From Aliirhizobium wenxiniae (GTDB lineage Bacteria > Pseudomonadota > Alphaproteobacteria > Rhizobiales > Rhizobiaceae): 64,000 nt of DNA. Below are positions 1-8,593 of this stretch, one piece after another (the stretch's first letter is position 1; each line of letters opens with the position of its first letter). Both the position numbers and the translations under genes were made by a program. Below the pieces are notes generated by a model, which was not told the DNA's origin, searched no databases, and saw only the letters and a program-made list of their open reading frames with translations. The stretch covers positions 806,001 through 870,000 of the forward strand of contig NZ_JACHEG010000002.1 of the NCBI RefSeq assembly GCF_014201355.1, read 5' to 3'.

Positions 1-206
1 TCATACATGGCAGCGAGAAGATCGCGAATACGGGTTCCCGGCACCAGCAGACGGGGCTGTACCCGTGTGATGCTCGCGATCTGCTGGCTGGCAAATACGA
101 CAAGATCGTTCCTGTCGTAAAGCAATACAGCCGCGGACAAGCCTTCGGCCAGTGCTTCCAGAATGGCAGTCTGAATGTTCGGATCCGCCGCGTCCAAATC
201 ATTCAT
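1..206 (-). CDS. PAS-like sensor/signalling protein, N-terminal part (3' end cut by window edge)
   Basis: An open frame runs from an ATG at 206 leftward off the window edge. The 68 visible residues begin MNDLDAADPNIQTAILEALA and continue with an alternating segment (AAVLLYDRNDLVVFASQQ) and a PG-T-RIRDLLAAMY tail. This is typical of the first strands of a PAS fold as found in rhizobial PAS/GGDEF or PAS-kinase proteins. The output domain lies outside the window, so the molecular role (cyclic-di-GMP enzyme, histidine kinase or other) cannot be told. It is divergent from mutL. The family call is by pattern only. Confidence 0.55.
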   Translation of the reverse strand, partial: MNDLDAADPNIQTAILEALAEGLSAAVLLYDRNDLVVFASQQIASITRVQPRLLVPGTRIRDLLAAMY

Positions 207-543
207 GGATGAAACTCCGTATGCTTTCGGGATGGCTTTAGGCCACTCCCGGTCAGCCGATTCAACGTACGATCGGCAAAACTTCCTTCACGCTCGTCAA
301 TGGGAACATGCTGGCTGCAAGTCATCAACGAATGACCGGATTGTTGTGGCGGTGCCCAGCTGGCCACCACTCCGGTCATTCGCGAAGAGCAGAGATACTC
401 TCCCGGATTCATCCAATTTCTCACATGAACCCTAGCCCGTTTACCTTAAGGCCGGATTAATGGCGTTTCCCATTGAGACGATTGCCGAGGATAATCCTGT
501 CGCAGCACTTTCCTCCGGCCGCAGAATCCCCGAAAATAGTGGC
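207..543. other. Divergent intergenic region between PAS gene and mutL
   Basis: No gene is supported here. Short frames on both strands lack family resemblance and a ribosome site. The region must hold promoters for two divergent genes, and its centre is occupied by a long inverted repeat (331-380, listed separately). Confidence 0.5.
331..380. repeat. Long imperfect inverted repeat (hairpin)
   Basis: Positions 331-340 (AATGACCGGA) are perfectly complementary to 371-380 (TCCGGTCATT). Inside them GTTGTGGC pairs with GCCACCAC with one mismatch and a two-base bulge, giving a stem of about 18 bp around a 12-base centre containing CAGCTG. There is no T-run, so it is not a standard terminator. It may be an intergenic palindromic repeat or an operator. 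Confidence 0.6.
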
Positions 544-2421
544 ATGTCTGTAAAGCTCCTGCCTGAAACCCTGATCAACCAGATCGCCGCCGGCGAAGTC
601 ATTGAACGGCCCGCCAGCGCGACCAAGGAATTGATCGAGAATGCGATCGACGCCGGTGCGACGCGCATCGAAATCGCCACGGCCGGCGGGGGCAAGAGCC
701 TTGTCCGCGTCACCGACAACGGATCGGGCATGGATGCGGCGGATCTGGAACTGGCCGTGCGTCGCCATTGCACCTCGAAGATCTCGACGACACTCGACGA
801 TATCCACACGCTCGGTTTCCGCGGGGAAGCGCTGCCGTCGATCGGTTCGGTTGCGCGACTGACGATCACCAGCCGCCGCCACGGCGATCCGTCCGGCTCA
901 CAGGTTTCCGTCAATGGCGGCGCCGCGATCCCGGTCAAGCCGGCGCCGGCCAATCCCGGTACGGTAGTCGAGGTGCGCGACCTGTTCTTTGCCACCCCTG
1001 CCCGGCTGAAATTCATGAAAACCGAGCGGGCGGAGGCGGCAGCGATCACCGAAGTCGTCAAGCGCATGGCGATCGCATTCCCGCATATCCGTTTCGTGCT
1101 GTCCGGTTCCGACCGCTCGACGCTGGAATTTGCCGCCACCGGTGACGACCATCTCGCCCGTATGGCGCAGATCCTCGGCCCGGAATTCAAGGAAAATGCG
1201 ATCGAGATCGATGCCGGGCGCGAGGATGTTTCGCTGTCCGGTTTCGTCGGCGTACCGACCTTTCACCGCGGCAACTCGGCGCATCAGTTTGCCTTCGTCA
1301 ACGGGCGGCCGGTGCAGGACAAGCTGATCCTGTCTGCGATCCGCGGTGCCTATGCCGAACAAATGCCGGCCGGGCGTTATCCGGTCGCAGTCCTGTCGAT
1401 CGACCTCGACCCCGCCTTCGTCGACGTCAATGTGCATCCGGCCAAGGCCGACGTGCGCTTCCGCGATCCGCAACTGGTGCGCGGGCTGATCGTCGGAGCC
1501 ATCCGTCAAGCGCTGCATCGCGAAGGTGACCGCGCCTCGACCACCGGGGCTGCCGCCATGCTGCGTGCCTTCCAATCCGGTTCGTTCCAGCAGCCGCCCG
1601 CTCAACCGGGCTTTTCCGAGAGCTCGAGATCCGGCTTTCCGCAACGCTCTTATCCGCTTTCCGCGCCTCCTCAACAGAACTGGACTGCATCGTCATCGCC
1701 TTCCCGACCGCTCGATCAGGCGGTTGCGCCCAGCTATCAGTCACGTCCGACACAGGCCGGCTTCGATGCTTTCTCCACTCCGACAGCACGGGCCGATGTT
1801 GTCGAGGAAAGTGCGTATATCCCGGAAACCACCGCCGCCGGTTACCGGCTGGGTGCTGCCCGCGCGCAGGTTCATGAGAACTACATCGTCGCCCAGACAG
1901 AGAAGGGTCTCGTTATCGTCGACCAGCATGCCGCGCATGAACGTCTGGTCTACGAGAGCCTGCGCAAGGCGCTGGAAAATGACCGCCTTGCCTCGCAGGT
2001 GCTGCTGATCCCGGAGATCATCGACCTACCGGAAGAAGATTGCGACCGGTTGATGGTGCATGCAACGGAACTCGACAGGTTGGGGCTTGCGATCGAGCGT
2101 TTCGGTCCCGGTGCGGTTGCGGTGCGCGAGACGCCGGCCATGCTGGGAGAAGTGGATGCAAGCGCGCTGATTCGCGATCTCGCCGACGAGATCGCGGAAT
2201 GGAACACGGCGAGCGGCTTGAGAAACAAGCTCGAATATATTGCCGCGACCATGGCCTGCCATGGATCGGTCCGCTCCGGTCGGCGGCTGAAGCCGGACGA
2301 AATGAACGCCCTGCTCCGCCAGATGGAAGCAACACCCGGCTCGGGAACCTGCAACCATGGGCGGCCAACCTATATCGAACTCAAGCTTTCTGATATAGAG
2401 CGGCTGTTCGGGCGCAGCTGA
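544..2421 (+). CDS. mutL: DNA mismatch repair protein MutL
   Basis: 625 residues. MutL is the ATP-driven matchmaker of mismatch repair, linking MutS to strand incision. The N-terminal GHKL ATPase shows [20 protein letters not shown] and [11 protein letters not shown] proline/serine/glutamine-rich linker covers about residues 330-430, and the C-terminal dimerisation domain follows. Residues 460-471 read [12 protein letters not shown], a full match to the metal-binding endonuclease motif DQHA-x2-E-x4-E found in MutL of organisms without MutH; a CNHGRP motif lies near the C-terminus. The start at 544 was chosen because [19 protein letters not shown] aligns with the family start; an upstream in-frame ATG at 460 would add 28 residues with no family counterpart. 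Confidence 0.96.
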   Translation: MSVKLLPETLINQIAAGEVIERPASATKELIENAIDAGATRIEIATAGGGKSLVRVTDNGSGMDAADLELAVRRHCTSKISTTLDDIHTLGFRGEALPSIGSVARLTITSRRHGDPSGSQVSVNGGAAIPVKPAPANPGTVVEVRDLFFATPARLKFMKTERAEAAAITEVVKRMAIAFPHIRFVLSGSDRSTLEFAATGDDHLARMAQILGPEFKENAIEIDAGREDVSLSGFVGVPTFHRGNSAHQFAFVNGRPVQDKLILSAIRGAYAEQMPAGRYPVAVLSIDLDPAFVDVNVHPAKADVRFRDPQLVRGLIVGAIRQALHREGDRASTTGAAAMLRAFQSGSFQQPPAQPGFSESSRSGFPQRSYPLSAPPQQNWTASSSPSRPLDQAVAPSYQSRPTQAGFDAFSTPTARADVVEESAYIPETTAAGYRLGAARAQVHENYIVAQTEKGLVIVDQHAAHERLVYESLRKALENDRLASQVLLIPEIIDLPEEDCDRLMVHATELDRLGLAIERFGPGAVAVRETPAMLGEVDASALIRDLADEIAEWNTASGLRNKLEYIAATMACHGSVRSGRRLKPDEMNALLRQMEATPGSGTCNHGRPTYIELKLSDIERLFGRS

Positions 2422-2490
2422 GACGGTGCTCTGGTAATCGTGATTGGTTCGGAGTAGAGGGGACCGATGTTTTTTCGCAGGAGACGAGTT

Positions 2491-2724
2491 ATGAACCGGT
2501 TTGAAGGAAGCGGCTTTCGCGAGGCCAAGATCCGCTATCTCGACGGCGACTATCAGATCCTGAGCGCCGGCTCCTACGTGACCTGCGCCGCCACCGGCGC
2601 GCATATTCCGGTCGATGAACTTCGCTACTGGAGCGTTACCCGCCAGGAAGCCTATATCGACTGCGCAACCTCGCTCGAAGCCGAAAAACGCGCCGGCACG
2701 CTGCCAAACCAAAAGGTGGGCTGA
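2491..2724 (+). CDS. DUF2093 family small protein
   Basis: 77 residues (MNRFEGSGFREAKIRYLDGD...). It matches the short, soluble DUF2093 family that Rhizobiales carry next to mutL/lpxK. The start was placed at 2491 because AGGAG lies just upstream (caggagacgagttATG); an in-frame ATG at 2467 is less well placed. It contains one CAA segment and a WSVTRQEAY stretch. The function is unknown. It follows mutL by about 70 bp and converges on lpxK with only 4 bp between stops. Confidence 0.8.
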   Translation: MNRFEGSGFREAKIRYLDGDYQILSAGSYVTCAATGAHIPVDELRYWSVTRQEAYIDCATSLEAEKRAGTLPNQKVG

Positions 2725-2728
2725 ACGA

Positions 2729-3772
2729 TCAGCCTTTGGCCGCGCCCTCGCGCAGCCGTCTTTCGCGGAAACTCCTGAATGCCGCCTCGATCATGGTCGA
2801 AGGACCATTGGGATCGTCGAAGACCATGTCGATCTCGACGATCTTCGATCTCTCCAGCAGTGTGCGGGCCGGGCCGAAATGGCCGGCAAGGCGGGCGGCA
2901 TCCTTGGCCGTAGTCGCCAGTATCAGGTCCTCACGCTCGGCATCGTCGAGCAGCGACTGGATCTCGTCCTCGGTGAAATAATGATGATCGGGAAAGGAAC
3001 GGGTCGTCGAGATCAGCCCGCCGATGGTGCGGACGGTGCGGTAGAATTTTTCCGGATCTGCGATTCCGGCATAGGCCAGCACATTCTTGCCCGACAGGCT
3101 GGCATCGGGGCGCGGCTCGATCGTGGCGACATGGATCGCCTTGCCGGCGCGAGCTGCCTTGCGGACAAGCGCATCCGCAGCTTCGCCATTACCGACCTTG
3201 AGGATGGCAGAGAGCTGGTGCATCTGTTCCTTTATCGGAGCGCGAACCGGGCCACCCGGCACGAGATGGCCGTTACCGATGCCTCTTACGCTATCGATCA
3301 CCACAAGAGCGAAATCCAGATGCAGGCGGGCACTCTGGAACCCGTCGTCCATAATGATCAGGTCGGCGCCTTCTGCGGCCAGCTTTCTTGCGCCATCGAC
3401 ACGTTTGCGCGAGATCACCGTCATGGCCTCTGCCGCGAGAAGCAGCGCCTCGTCACCTACTGCATCGGCCCGGTGGCGATCGCGATCGACCACCGTCGTC
3501 ACATCCAGCGAGCCGCCATAACCGCGGCTGAGGAAACCGGGTGTGTGGCCCATTGCCTTGGCAGCCCTTGCGAGCGCGATCGAGGTCGGGGTCTTACCCG
3601 CGCCCCCAACGGTAAAGTTGCCCACACAGATCACAGGTATCGGGGCAGAAGCGCGCTTGGCCGTGCGCATCCGTTTACCCGCAACCGCGCCATAGATGGC
3701 CGAAAAAGGTGTCAGCGCATAAGCACGCCAATCGGCCTTTTCCCACCAGAAGGGCGGTGCTTCGGAAACCAT
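2729..3772 (-). CDS. lpxK: Tetraacyldisaccharide 4'-kinase LpxK
   Basis: 347 residues. It phosphorylates the 4' position of the lipid A disaccharide at the inner face of the cytoplasmic membrane. An N-terminal hydrophobic helix ([16 protein letters not shown]) precedes the P-loop [13 protein letters not shown] at residues 50-62; SRGYGG and DDGFQ follow as in the family. The start at 3772 ([12 protein letters not shown]) matches family N-termini; the longer frame to 3856 would overlap the upstream HAD gene. It is the last gene of the leftward kdtA-HAD-lpxK run, 5 bp after the HAD stop, so the two are probably co-translated. Confidence 0.93.
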   Translation of the reverse strand: MVSEAPPFWWEKADWRAYALTPFSAIYGAVAGKRMRTAKRASAPIPVICVGNFTVGGAGKTPTSIALARAAKAMGHTPGFLSRGYGGSLDVTTVVDRDRHRADAVGDEALLLAAEAMTVISRKRVDGARKLAAEGADLIIMDDGFQSARLHLDFALVVIDSVRGIGNGHLVPGGPVRAPIKEQMHQLSAILKVGNGEAADALVRKAARAGKAIHVATIEPRPDASLSGKNVLAYAGIADPEKFYRTVRTIGGLISTTRSFPDHHYFTEDEIQSLLDDAEREDLILATTAKDAARLAGHFGPARTLLERSKIVEIDMVFDDPNGPSTMIEAAFRSFRERRLREGAAKG

Positions 3773-3777
3773 CGCGG

Positions 3778-4521
3778 CTAGGCTCTCGACAAGCCGGGGC
3801 GAGCTGCCGCCAGTTCGCGCAGCAGGTCTCCGATAAGGGTAATGTCTTCCAGGCAATGATCAGCCAGCGGCCGTAAGGTCTGCAATGTTCCCGTGCCGGT
3901 CAGAACCCCGAAATTCAGTCCGGCGCCTGCAGCACGTCCCATATGCATATCATGGCTGTTGTCGCCAACCATCGCGACCTCTGCCGGTTGAAGACCGACG
4001 GCCTTGCAGAAAGCCACCATCATGCCCGGCGCGGGCTTGGTGCCAAACCCGCTGTCGTAGCCGGCGATGAAATCCACATAGTCGGCAATGCCGGAGCTTT
4101 CGGCCATCCGGCGGATGGCCTTCTCGTTGTCGCTGGAGGCAATGCCGAGCTTTAAACCGCGTGCCTTCAAATCCGAAAACACGGAAGGGAGATCGGCGAC
4201 CGGCACGGAAAATTCGGCAGCGCGGAGGAACAGCGCATCGAGTTCACGCGTCAGGTCGGCCACATTAAGCGGCGATCCGGCTGCGACGAAACCTTCGGCG
4301 ATCTCGGCGGAATTACCGGCGGCAAGCAGGCTGTCGGCTTTCGTTTTACCCGTCTCCGGGTCCATGCCACCGGCGGCCAGCAGAACGGGTTCAAGCGCTG
4401 CGTTTCCGGCTGCAGCGATGCGTGCGGCCTCCCTGTTTACCGGCCCCCAGCTTTCATCGTAACGGATAAGCGTGCCGTCCTTGTCAAACAGGATACCCGC
4501 GATCGCGGGGGGCGGGCTCAC
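3778..4521 (-). CDS. HAD-superfamily phosphatase (phosphoglycolate phosphatase-like) between kdtA and lpxK
   Basis: 247 residues. The catalytic DxDGT motif is at residues 13-17 (DKDGT); a helical cap follows, then SSD (motif II), a Lys in KPAPGM (motif III) and GDNSHDM (motif IV), so all catalytic residues of a phosphatase are present. The GTG-like ATGA overlap with kdtA (4 bp) and 5 bp spacing to lpxK imply translational coupling. The family as a whole hydrolyses small phosphate esters. Substrate is not shown by sequence; location suggests a role tied to lipopolysaccharide, such as a Kdo or lipid A intermediate, but a general phosphoglycolate phosphatase is equally possible. Confidence 0.85.
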   Translation of the reverse strand: MSPPPAIAGILFDKDGTLIRYDESWGPVNREAARIAAAGNAALEPVLLAAGGMDPETGKTKADSLLAAGNSAEIAEGFVAAGSPLNVADLTRELDALFLRAAEFSVPVADLPSVFSDLKARGLKLGIASSDNEKAIRRMAESSGIADYVDFIAGYDSGFGTKPAPGMMVAFCKAVGLQPAEVAMVGDNSHDMHMGRAAGAGLNFGVLTGTGTLQTLRPLADHCLEDITLIGDLLRELAAARPGLSRA

Positions 4522-5846
4522 CGGCCGTTACCGGCAGCGGCGACCTTCGGCTGCAGGCGTGCCGTCACGGTCAAGGGATTGAGATAGGGTTCGAGTGCCT
4601 TGACGGTCTTGGCGAGCGCACCGCGCAGGTCTTCCATCGCATCAGCTCCGGCTTCCACCATCCTGGCCCGGGCGGGATCGGTAATCAGCAGGTAATGCAC
4701 GGCCTTGGCCAGCATCTCGACATCCTTGACTACCCGCGCCCCACCCTTGCGGACGAGATGCTGATAGGCATCACGGAAATTCTGGATGTTCGGGCCGGTC
4801 AGCACGGCGCAACCGATCATTGCCGGCTCCAGGGGGTTCTGGCCGCCTTCATTGGTCAGCGAGCGGCCCACAAAGGCGATTTCGGTCAGGCGCAGGTAAA
4901 GCCCCATTTCGCCGATGGAATCACCGAGGAAAATATCGGTCTCAGGCGTCAGTTCATCATTGCGCGAACGACGGGCGACAACGAGGCCCTCTTCCTTGAG
5001 CATGGTTTCGATCGCATCAGCCCGGTCGGGATGGCGCGGAACGATGATGGTCAATTGGCCATTCTTCGGCTTCAGCGCCCGGTGAACGGTGGCAGCAGCC
5101 ATTTCTTCGCCATCGAAGGTGGAGATCGCCGCCCAGGTCTTGCGGTCGCCGATCTCTGCCTTGTATTTCGCCAGCAGCAACTCGTCGCATGGCGGCGGGT
5201 CTGTATCGCTCTTCAGGTTGCCGGAGACGATGACCGGCCATGCGCCGAGGTCACGGAAGCGTTCTGCATCCAGATCGGACTGGGCGACGACGAGCGCCAT
5301 CTTGTCGAACAGCGCCTCAGCCACCTTGGCGTGGTTGCTCCAGCGCGCGAAGGAGCGATCCGAAATGCGGGCATTGACCCGGATCTGCGGGATGCGGCGA
5401 CGCGCGAGTTCAGCGACGGTTGTCGGCCAGATTTCAGATTCTGCCGTAATGCAGGCATCCGGCCGCCAATAGGCGATGAAACGCTTGATCGGGAATTTAA
5501 GGTCGATCGGCACATATTGATGGATGACCTCGTCGCCCAGCCGAGCGGCGACAAGGGCAGCGGAAGTGACAGTGCCGGTGGTCAGCACGACATGGATTTC
5601 GCGACGGCGCAGTTCACGGATCAACGGCAGGATGGAAAGAGTTTCTCCGACGCTTGCCGAATGAACCCAGACCAGCGGTCCACGAGGACGCGGCTGGCTC
5701 GCATAACCCAGTCTCTCAAGTCGTCTTGAGCGGTCTTCCTTGCCCTTCATCGCCCGGCAGGCGAGATAGGGGCCGGCCAAAGGATAAAGCGCCACGCCCG
5801 CAAGGCGATAGCCGGCAAGAGCCATGCGAGCCACAGCGCCGCTCAT
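4518..5846 (-). CDS. kdtA: 3-deoxy-D-manno-octulosonic acid (Kdo) transferase
   Basis: 442 residues. It transfers Kdo from CMP-Kdo to the lipid A precursor at the inner membrane. An N-terminal hydrophobic anchor (residues 5-30) precedes VHSASVGE (61-68), whose Glu is the predicted catalytic base. The GT-B C-terminal half has SGNLKSD and the nucleotide-binding NEGGQNPLEPAMIG segment. Length is a little above the E. coli enzyme (about 425). It overlaps the HAD gene by 4 bp and heads the kdtA-HAD-lpxK unit. Whether it adds one or two Kdo residues cannot be told. Confidence 0.94.
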   Translation of the reverse strand: MSGAVARMALAGYRLAGVALYPLAGPYLACRAMKGKEDRSRRLERLGYASQPRPRGPLVWVHSASVGETLSILPLIRELRRREIHVVLTTGTVTSAALVAARLGDEVIHQYVPIDLKFPIKRFIAYWRPDACITAESEIWPTTVAELARRRIPQIRVNARISDRSFARWSNHAKVAEALFDKMALVVAQSDLDAERFRDLGAWPVIVSGNLKSDTDPPPCDELLLAKYKAEIGDRKTWAAISTFDGEEMAAATVHRALKPKNGQLTIIVPRHPDRADAIETMLKEEGLVVARRSRNDELTPETDIFLGDSIGEMGLYLRLTEIAFVGRSLTNEGGQNPLEPAMIGCAVLTGPNIQNFRDAYQHLVRKGGARVVKDVEMLAKAVHYLLITDPARARMVEAGADAMEDLRGALAKTVKALEPYLNPLTVTARLQPKVAAAGNGR

Positions 5847-6008
5847 AGCCCTCGCTCCATATCCCTGCCTAGCGCCATCAATACCTCACCCCTGGAGCAA
5901 TATCCTATTGCAGCCTGTCTGTTTCACAAATGCGTCAAAAAAGCGAGTTTCAGGCTGCGACAGCCTAGACCTGAATATCTATCATATTTTTCGCGCCTTG
6001 TGTCAGGC

Positions 6009-6245
6009 CTACTTGGTTTCGGGATCCAGAAGGCGGTGCATGTGGACGATGAAGTAGCGCATCTCGGCATTGTCGACCGTCGACTGCGCCTTTGAGCGCC
6101 AGGCGGTCAGCGCCGTTGCGTAGTCGGGATAGATGCCGACGATGTCGAGAGCCGAGAGATCCTTGAACTGAACGCCGTCAAGGCTCGAAAGTTCACCGCC
6201 GAATACCAGGTGCAGGAGCTGCTTCTTTTCGCTCGATTGCGTCAT
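6009..6245 (-). CDS. DUF4170 family protein
   Basis: 78 residues (MTQSSEKKQLLHLVFGGELSSL...). This is a short soluble protein conserved in Rhizobiales upstream of kdtA, with the pattern LHLVFGGEL...VGIYPDYATALTAWRSKAQ...RYFIVHMHRLLDP. The function is unknown. The ATG at 6245 was used; a TTG two codons earlier is also open. It lies between the nucleotidase gene (61 bp upstream) and kdtA (162 bp downstream), all leftward. Confidence 0.8.
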   Translation of the reverse strand: MTQSSEKKQLLHLVFGGELSSLDGVQFKDLSALDIVGIYPDYATALTAWRSKAQSTVDNAEMRYFIVHMHRLLDPETK

Positions 6246-6305
6246 TTCCAAATCCGTCCATTTCTTGACTAGAAGCCCTTCCTCTGCGGCATTCCGTCAC
6301 AAAGG

Positions 6306-7106
6306 TCAACCCGCTGCACCGGTCACAAGATGGGGTAGAAGCACATGGCGCGCATGGCGGGTTCCAGCCACCAGAACACCGTGACGGACGGTTTCGCGAT
6401 TATAGATCAGGGGCTGGTCATCAAGCCCGGTCAGTGCCCCGCCTGCACGCTCCAGTATCAGGTCGGCAGCGGCCAGATCCCAGTCATGGCTATCCCTCTT
6501 CACGATCGTCCCATCGATGCGTGCATCGGCCACCATGGCCAGCCGATAAGCGAGCGAGGGAACGTGGCTGACGCGGTGGATTGCAAGCTCGGGCTGCAGC
6601 TTTTTGACGATCTTCTCGTCCGCGGCCAGTACAAGTTCCTTAACCTCCATCTCGGATCGGACAGAGATCGGTGCGCCGTTCCTCAAAGCCGGACCTTCTG
6701 CCGCGGCCTGATATTCCTGCTGCAGCGCCGGCGCGACGAGAACCCCTGCCACCGGACGGCCCTTGTGGACGACCGCGACGGATACACACCAGATCGGTTC
6801 TCCGGCGATGAAGGCGCGGGTGCCGTCGATCGGATCGACCACGAACAGCGTCTCACAGGCCAGCCGGGCGCTGTCGTCGTCCGTCTCTTCCGAGAGCCAG
6901 CCATAGTTCGGGCGCGCCTTCAAAAGAAGCGACTGGAGACGGTCATTGGCGGCGAAATCGGCAGCGCTGACCGGCGAGCGGCCCTCATTCTTCCACCAGA
7001 CTTCCGGCGACTGCCGGAAATAGCCATTGGCGATCTCACCTGCCTGCCGGGCGGCATCCAGGATGAGATCGAGATCGGCGCTCCAGTTTTTGTCAGAGGA
7101 AACCAT
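6306..7106 (-). CDS. cysQ: 3'(2'),5'-bisphosphate nucleotidase / inositol monophosphatase-family enzyme (CysQ-like)
   Basis: 266 residues of the lithium-sensitive magnesium phosphatase family. Metal ligands are visible: WLSEET (residues 70-75), DPIDGT (91-96) and the C-terminal DWDLAAADLILERAGG. Family members of this type hydrolyse 3'-phosphoadenosine 5'-phosphate from sulfate assimilation, or inositol phosphates. Sequence alone does not decide, but the position beside LPS genes is where rhizobia usually carry a CysQ-type copy. It begins 4 bp after the pmbA stop and is co-directional, so it is probably co-transcribed with pmbA. Confidence 0.85.
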   Translation of the reverse strand: MVSSDKNWSADLDLILDAARQAGEIANGYFRQSPEVWWKNEGRSPVSAADFAANDRLQSLLLKARPNYGWLSEETDDDSARLACETLFVVDPIDGTRAFIAGEPIWCVSVAVVHKGRPVAGVLVAPALQQEYQAAAEGPALRNGAPISVRSEMEVKELVLAADEKIVKKLQPELAIHRVSHVPSLAYRLAMVADARIDGTIVKRDSHDWDLAAADLILERAGGALTGLDDQPLIYNRETVRHGVLVAGTRHARHVLLPHLVTGAAG

Positions 7107-7110
7107 GGCG

Positions 7111-8457
7111 TCAGCTTCCCGCCAGCGTCATGCCCTCGATCGCGATGGTCGGCGAAGCGACACCGTATTTGCGGTCGATGTCGTTTGCCAGCGTGAGACG
7201 CATGAACATGTCCTTGAGATTGGACGCGATCGTCACCTCGGAGACAGGATAAGCAAGCTTGCCGTTTTCGATCCAGAAACCGCTGGCGCCACGCGAATAT
7301 TCGCCGGTGAGCATGTTGACGCCCTGGCCGATCAGTTCCGTCACGTAGAGCCCGGTGCCGACCGAGGCGATCAGCTCTTCCGGCGAGATATCGCCCGGCT
7401 CAAGCGCCAGATTGGTCGAGGCGGGAGTGACTGAATTGCCGCCGCGCACGCCACGACCATTGGTCGGCAGGCCGAGTTCGCGGCCCGTCGAGGTCGACAG
7501 GAACCAGTGTTTAAGCACGCCGTCCTCGATCATCGTCATCCGTTCGCCGGAAACGCCTTCGCCATCGAAGGGACGCGAGGATGAACCACGCACGATCAGC
7601 GGGTCGTCGGTGATGTTGAGACCGGCTTTCAACACCTGCTGGCCCATCCTGTCACGCAGGAAGCTCGTCTTGCGCGCCACGGATGAACCGTTGATGGCGC
7701 CGGCGATCGTGCCGACGAAACCACGCGCCATGCGCGGATCGAAAACCACGGTGACATTGCTTGCTGTGGGTACCTGGCGCGGATTGATGCGGACAACCGC
7801 ACGTTCGCCGGCACGCCGGCCGATCAGGTCCGGCGCATCGAGATCGGCGTCATAAAGGCGGCTGTCGAAATCGTAGTCACGCTCCATCTTTGTGCCTTCA
7901 CCTGCAATGGCGCTGACGGAACGGCCGAAACGGGTGGCCATGTAGCTGCCGGAAAAGCCGTGCGAGGTGACGAGAACCATGCCGCCCATGCCCGCAGAGG
8001 CGCCGGCACCGGAGGAGTTGGTCACGCCGTTGACGGCCAGGGCAGCGGCTTCGGCAGCAAGGGCTGCTTCGCGCAATGCATCGGTCGGCACATCGGTCGG
8101 GTCAAAAAGGTCGAGATCCGGATAGGATTTCGCCAGCCGGTCCGAATCCGCCATGCAGACGAAGGGGTCTTCGGGGGAGACCTTCGCCATGGCAACCGCG
8201 CGTTCGGCAAGCGTCTTCATGTCGAAGCCCGGATTGGCCGAGACGCTGGCAACCTTCTGGCCGACAAACACGCGCAGCGAGAAATCGTCGCTTTCGGACG
8301 ATTCCGTCCCTTCCACCTTGCCGAGGCGCACCGATACGGAGCGCGAGCGCGAGCGGACCACGACGGCATCGGCCGCGTCGGCGCCTGCCGCCTTCGCCAG
8401 GTCGATTAGTTCAGAAGCACGGGATAAAAGCTGGGCGGAATCAATTTCAGAGCTCAT
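7111..8457 (-). CDS. pmbA: PmbA/TldD-family metallopeptidase subunit (PmbA)
   Basis: 448 residues, close to E. coli PmbA (450). TldD/PmbA form a cytoplasmic peptidase complex that matures peptides and degrades unfolded small proteins. Family signatures visible are the N-terminal ADAADAVVVRSRS strand, VVFDPRMARGFVGTIAGAINGSS and the C-terminal GLYVTELIGQGVNMLTGEYSRGASGFWIENG segment. Like PmbA, it lacks the HExxxH zinc site of TldD. The start at 8457 was preferred over an open extension to 8670 because the latter would run into the divergent antiporter gene; AAAGG precedes the chosen ATG. Confidence 0.92.
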   Translation of the reverse strand: MSSEIDSAQLLSRASELIDLAKAAGADAADAVVVRSRSRSVSVRLGKVEGTESSESDDFSLRVFVGQKVASVSANPGFDMKTLAERAVAMAKVSPEDPFVCMADSDRLAKSYPDLDLFDPTDVPTDALREAALAAEAAALAVNGVTNSSGAGASAGMGGMVLVTSHGFSGSYMATRFGRSVSAIAGEGTKMERDYDFDSRLYDADLDAPDLIGRRAGERAVVRINPRQVPTASNVTVVFDPRMARGFVGTIAGAINGSSVARKTSFLRDRMGQQVLKAGLNITDDPLIVRGSSSRPFDGEGVSGERMTMIEDGVLKHWFLSTSTGRELGLPTNGRGVRGGNSVTPASTNLALEPGDISPEELIASVGTGLYVTELIGQGVNMLTGEYSRGASGFWIENGKLAYPVSEVTIASNLKDMFMRLTLANDIDRKYGVASPTIAIEGMTLAGS

Positions 8458-8593
8458 ATTTGCAAGCCTTTCGTTCCTGTCCCATTTATTGTGAGCGCTT
8501 CGAAGCATCAAGTGTGCCACACCTTTTCTTGACCGGGTTGTCGCATCCGCGACCGGCCCGACTGATCCATACCGCCTATTCGAAAGTTTCTGC

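Noticed and set aside
2615..3781. Plus-strand frame of 388 codons opposite lpxK
   Set aside because: Antisense shadow of lpxK with no family resemblance; the small DUF2093 gene in another frame fully explains the start region.
5952..5966. AGGCTG/CAGCCT hairpin after DUF4170 as terminator
   Set aside because: The stem is only 6 bp and the T-run on the minus strand is about ten bases away, so support is weak.
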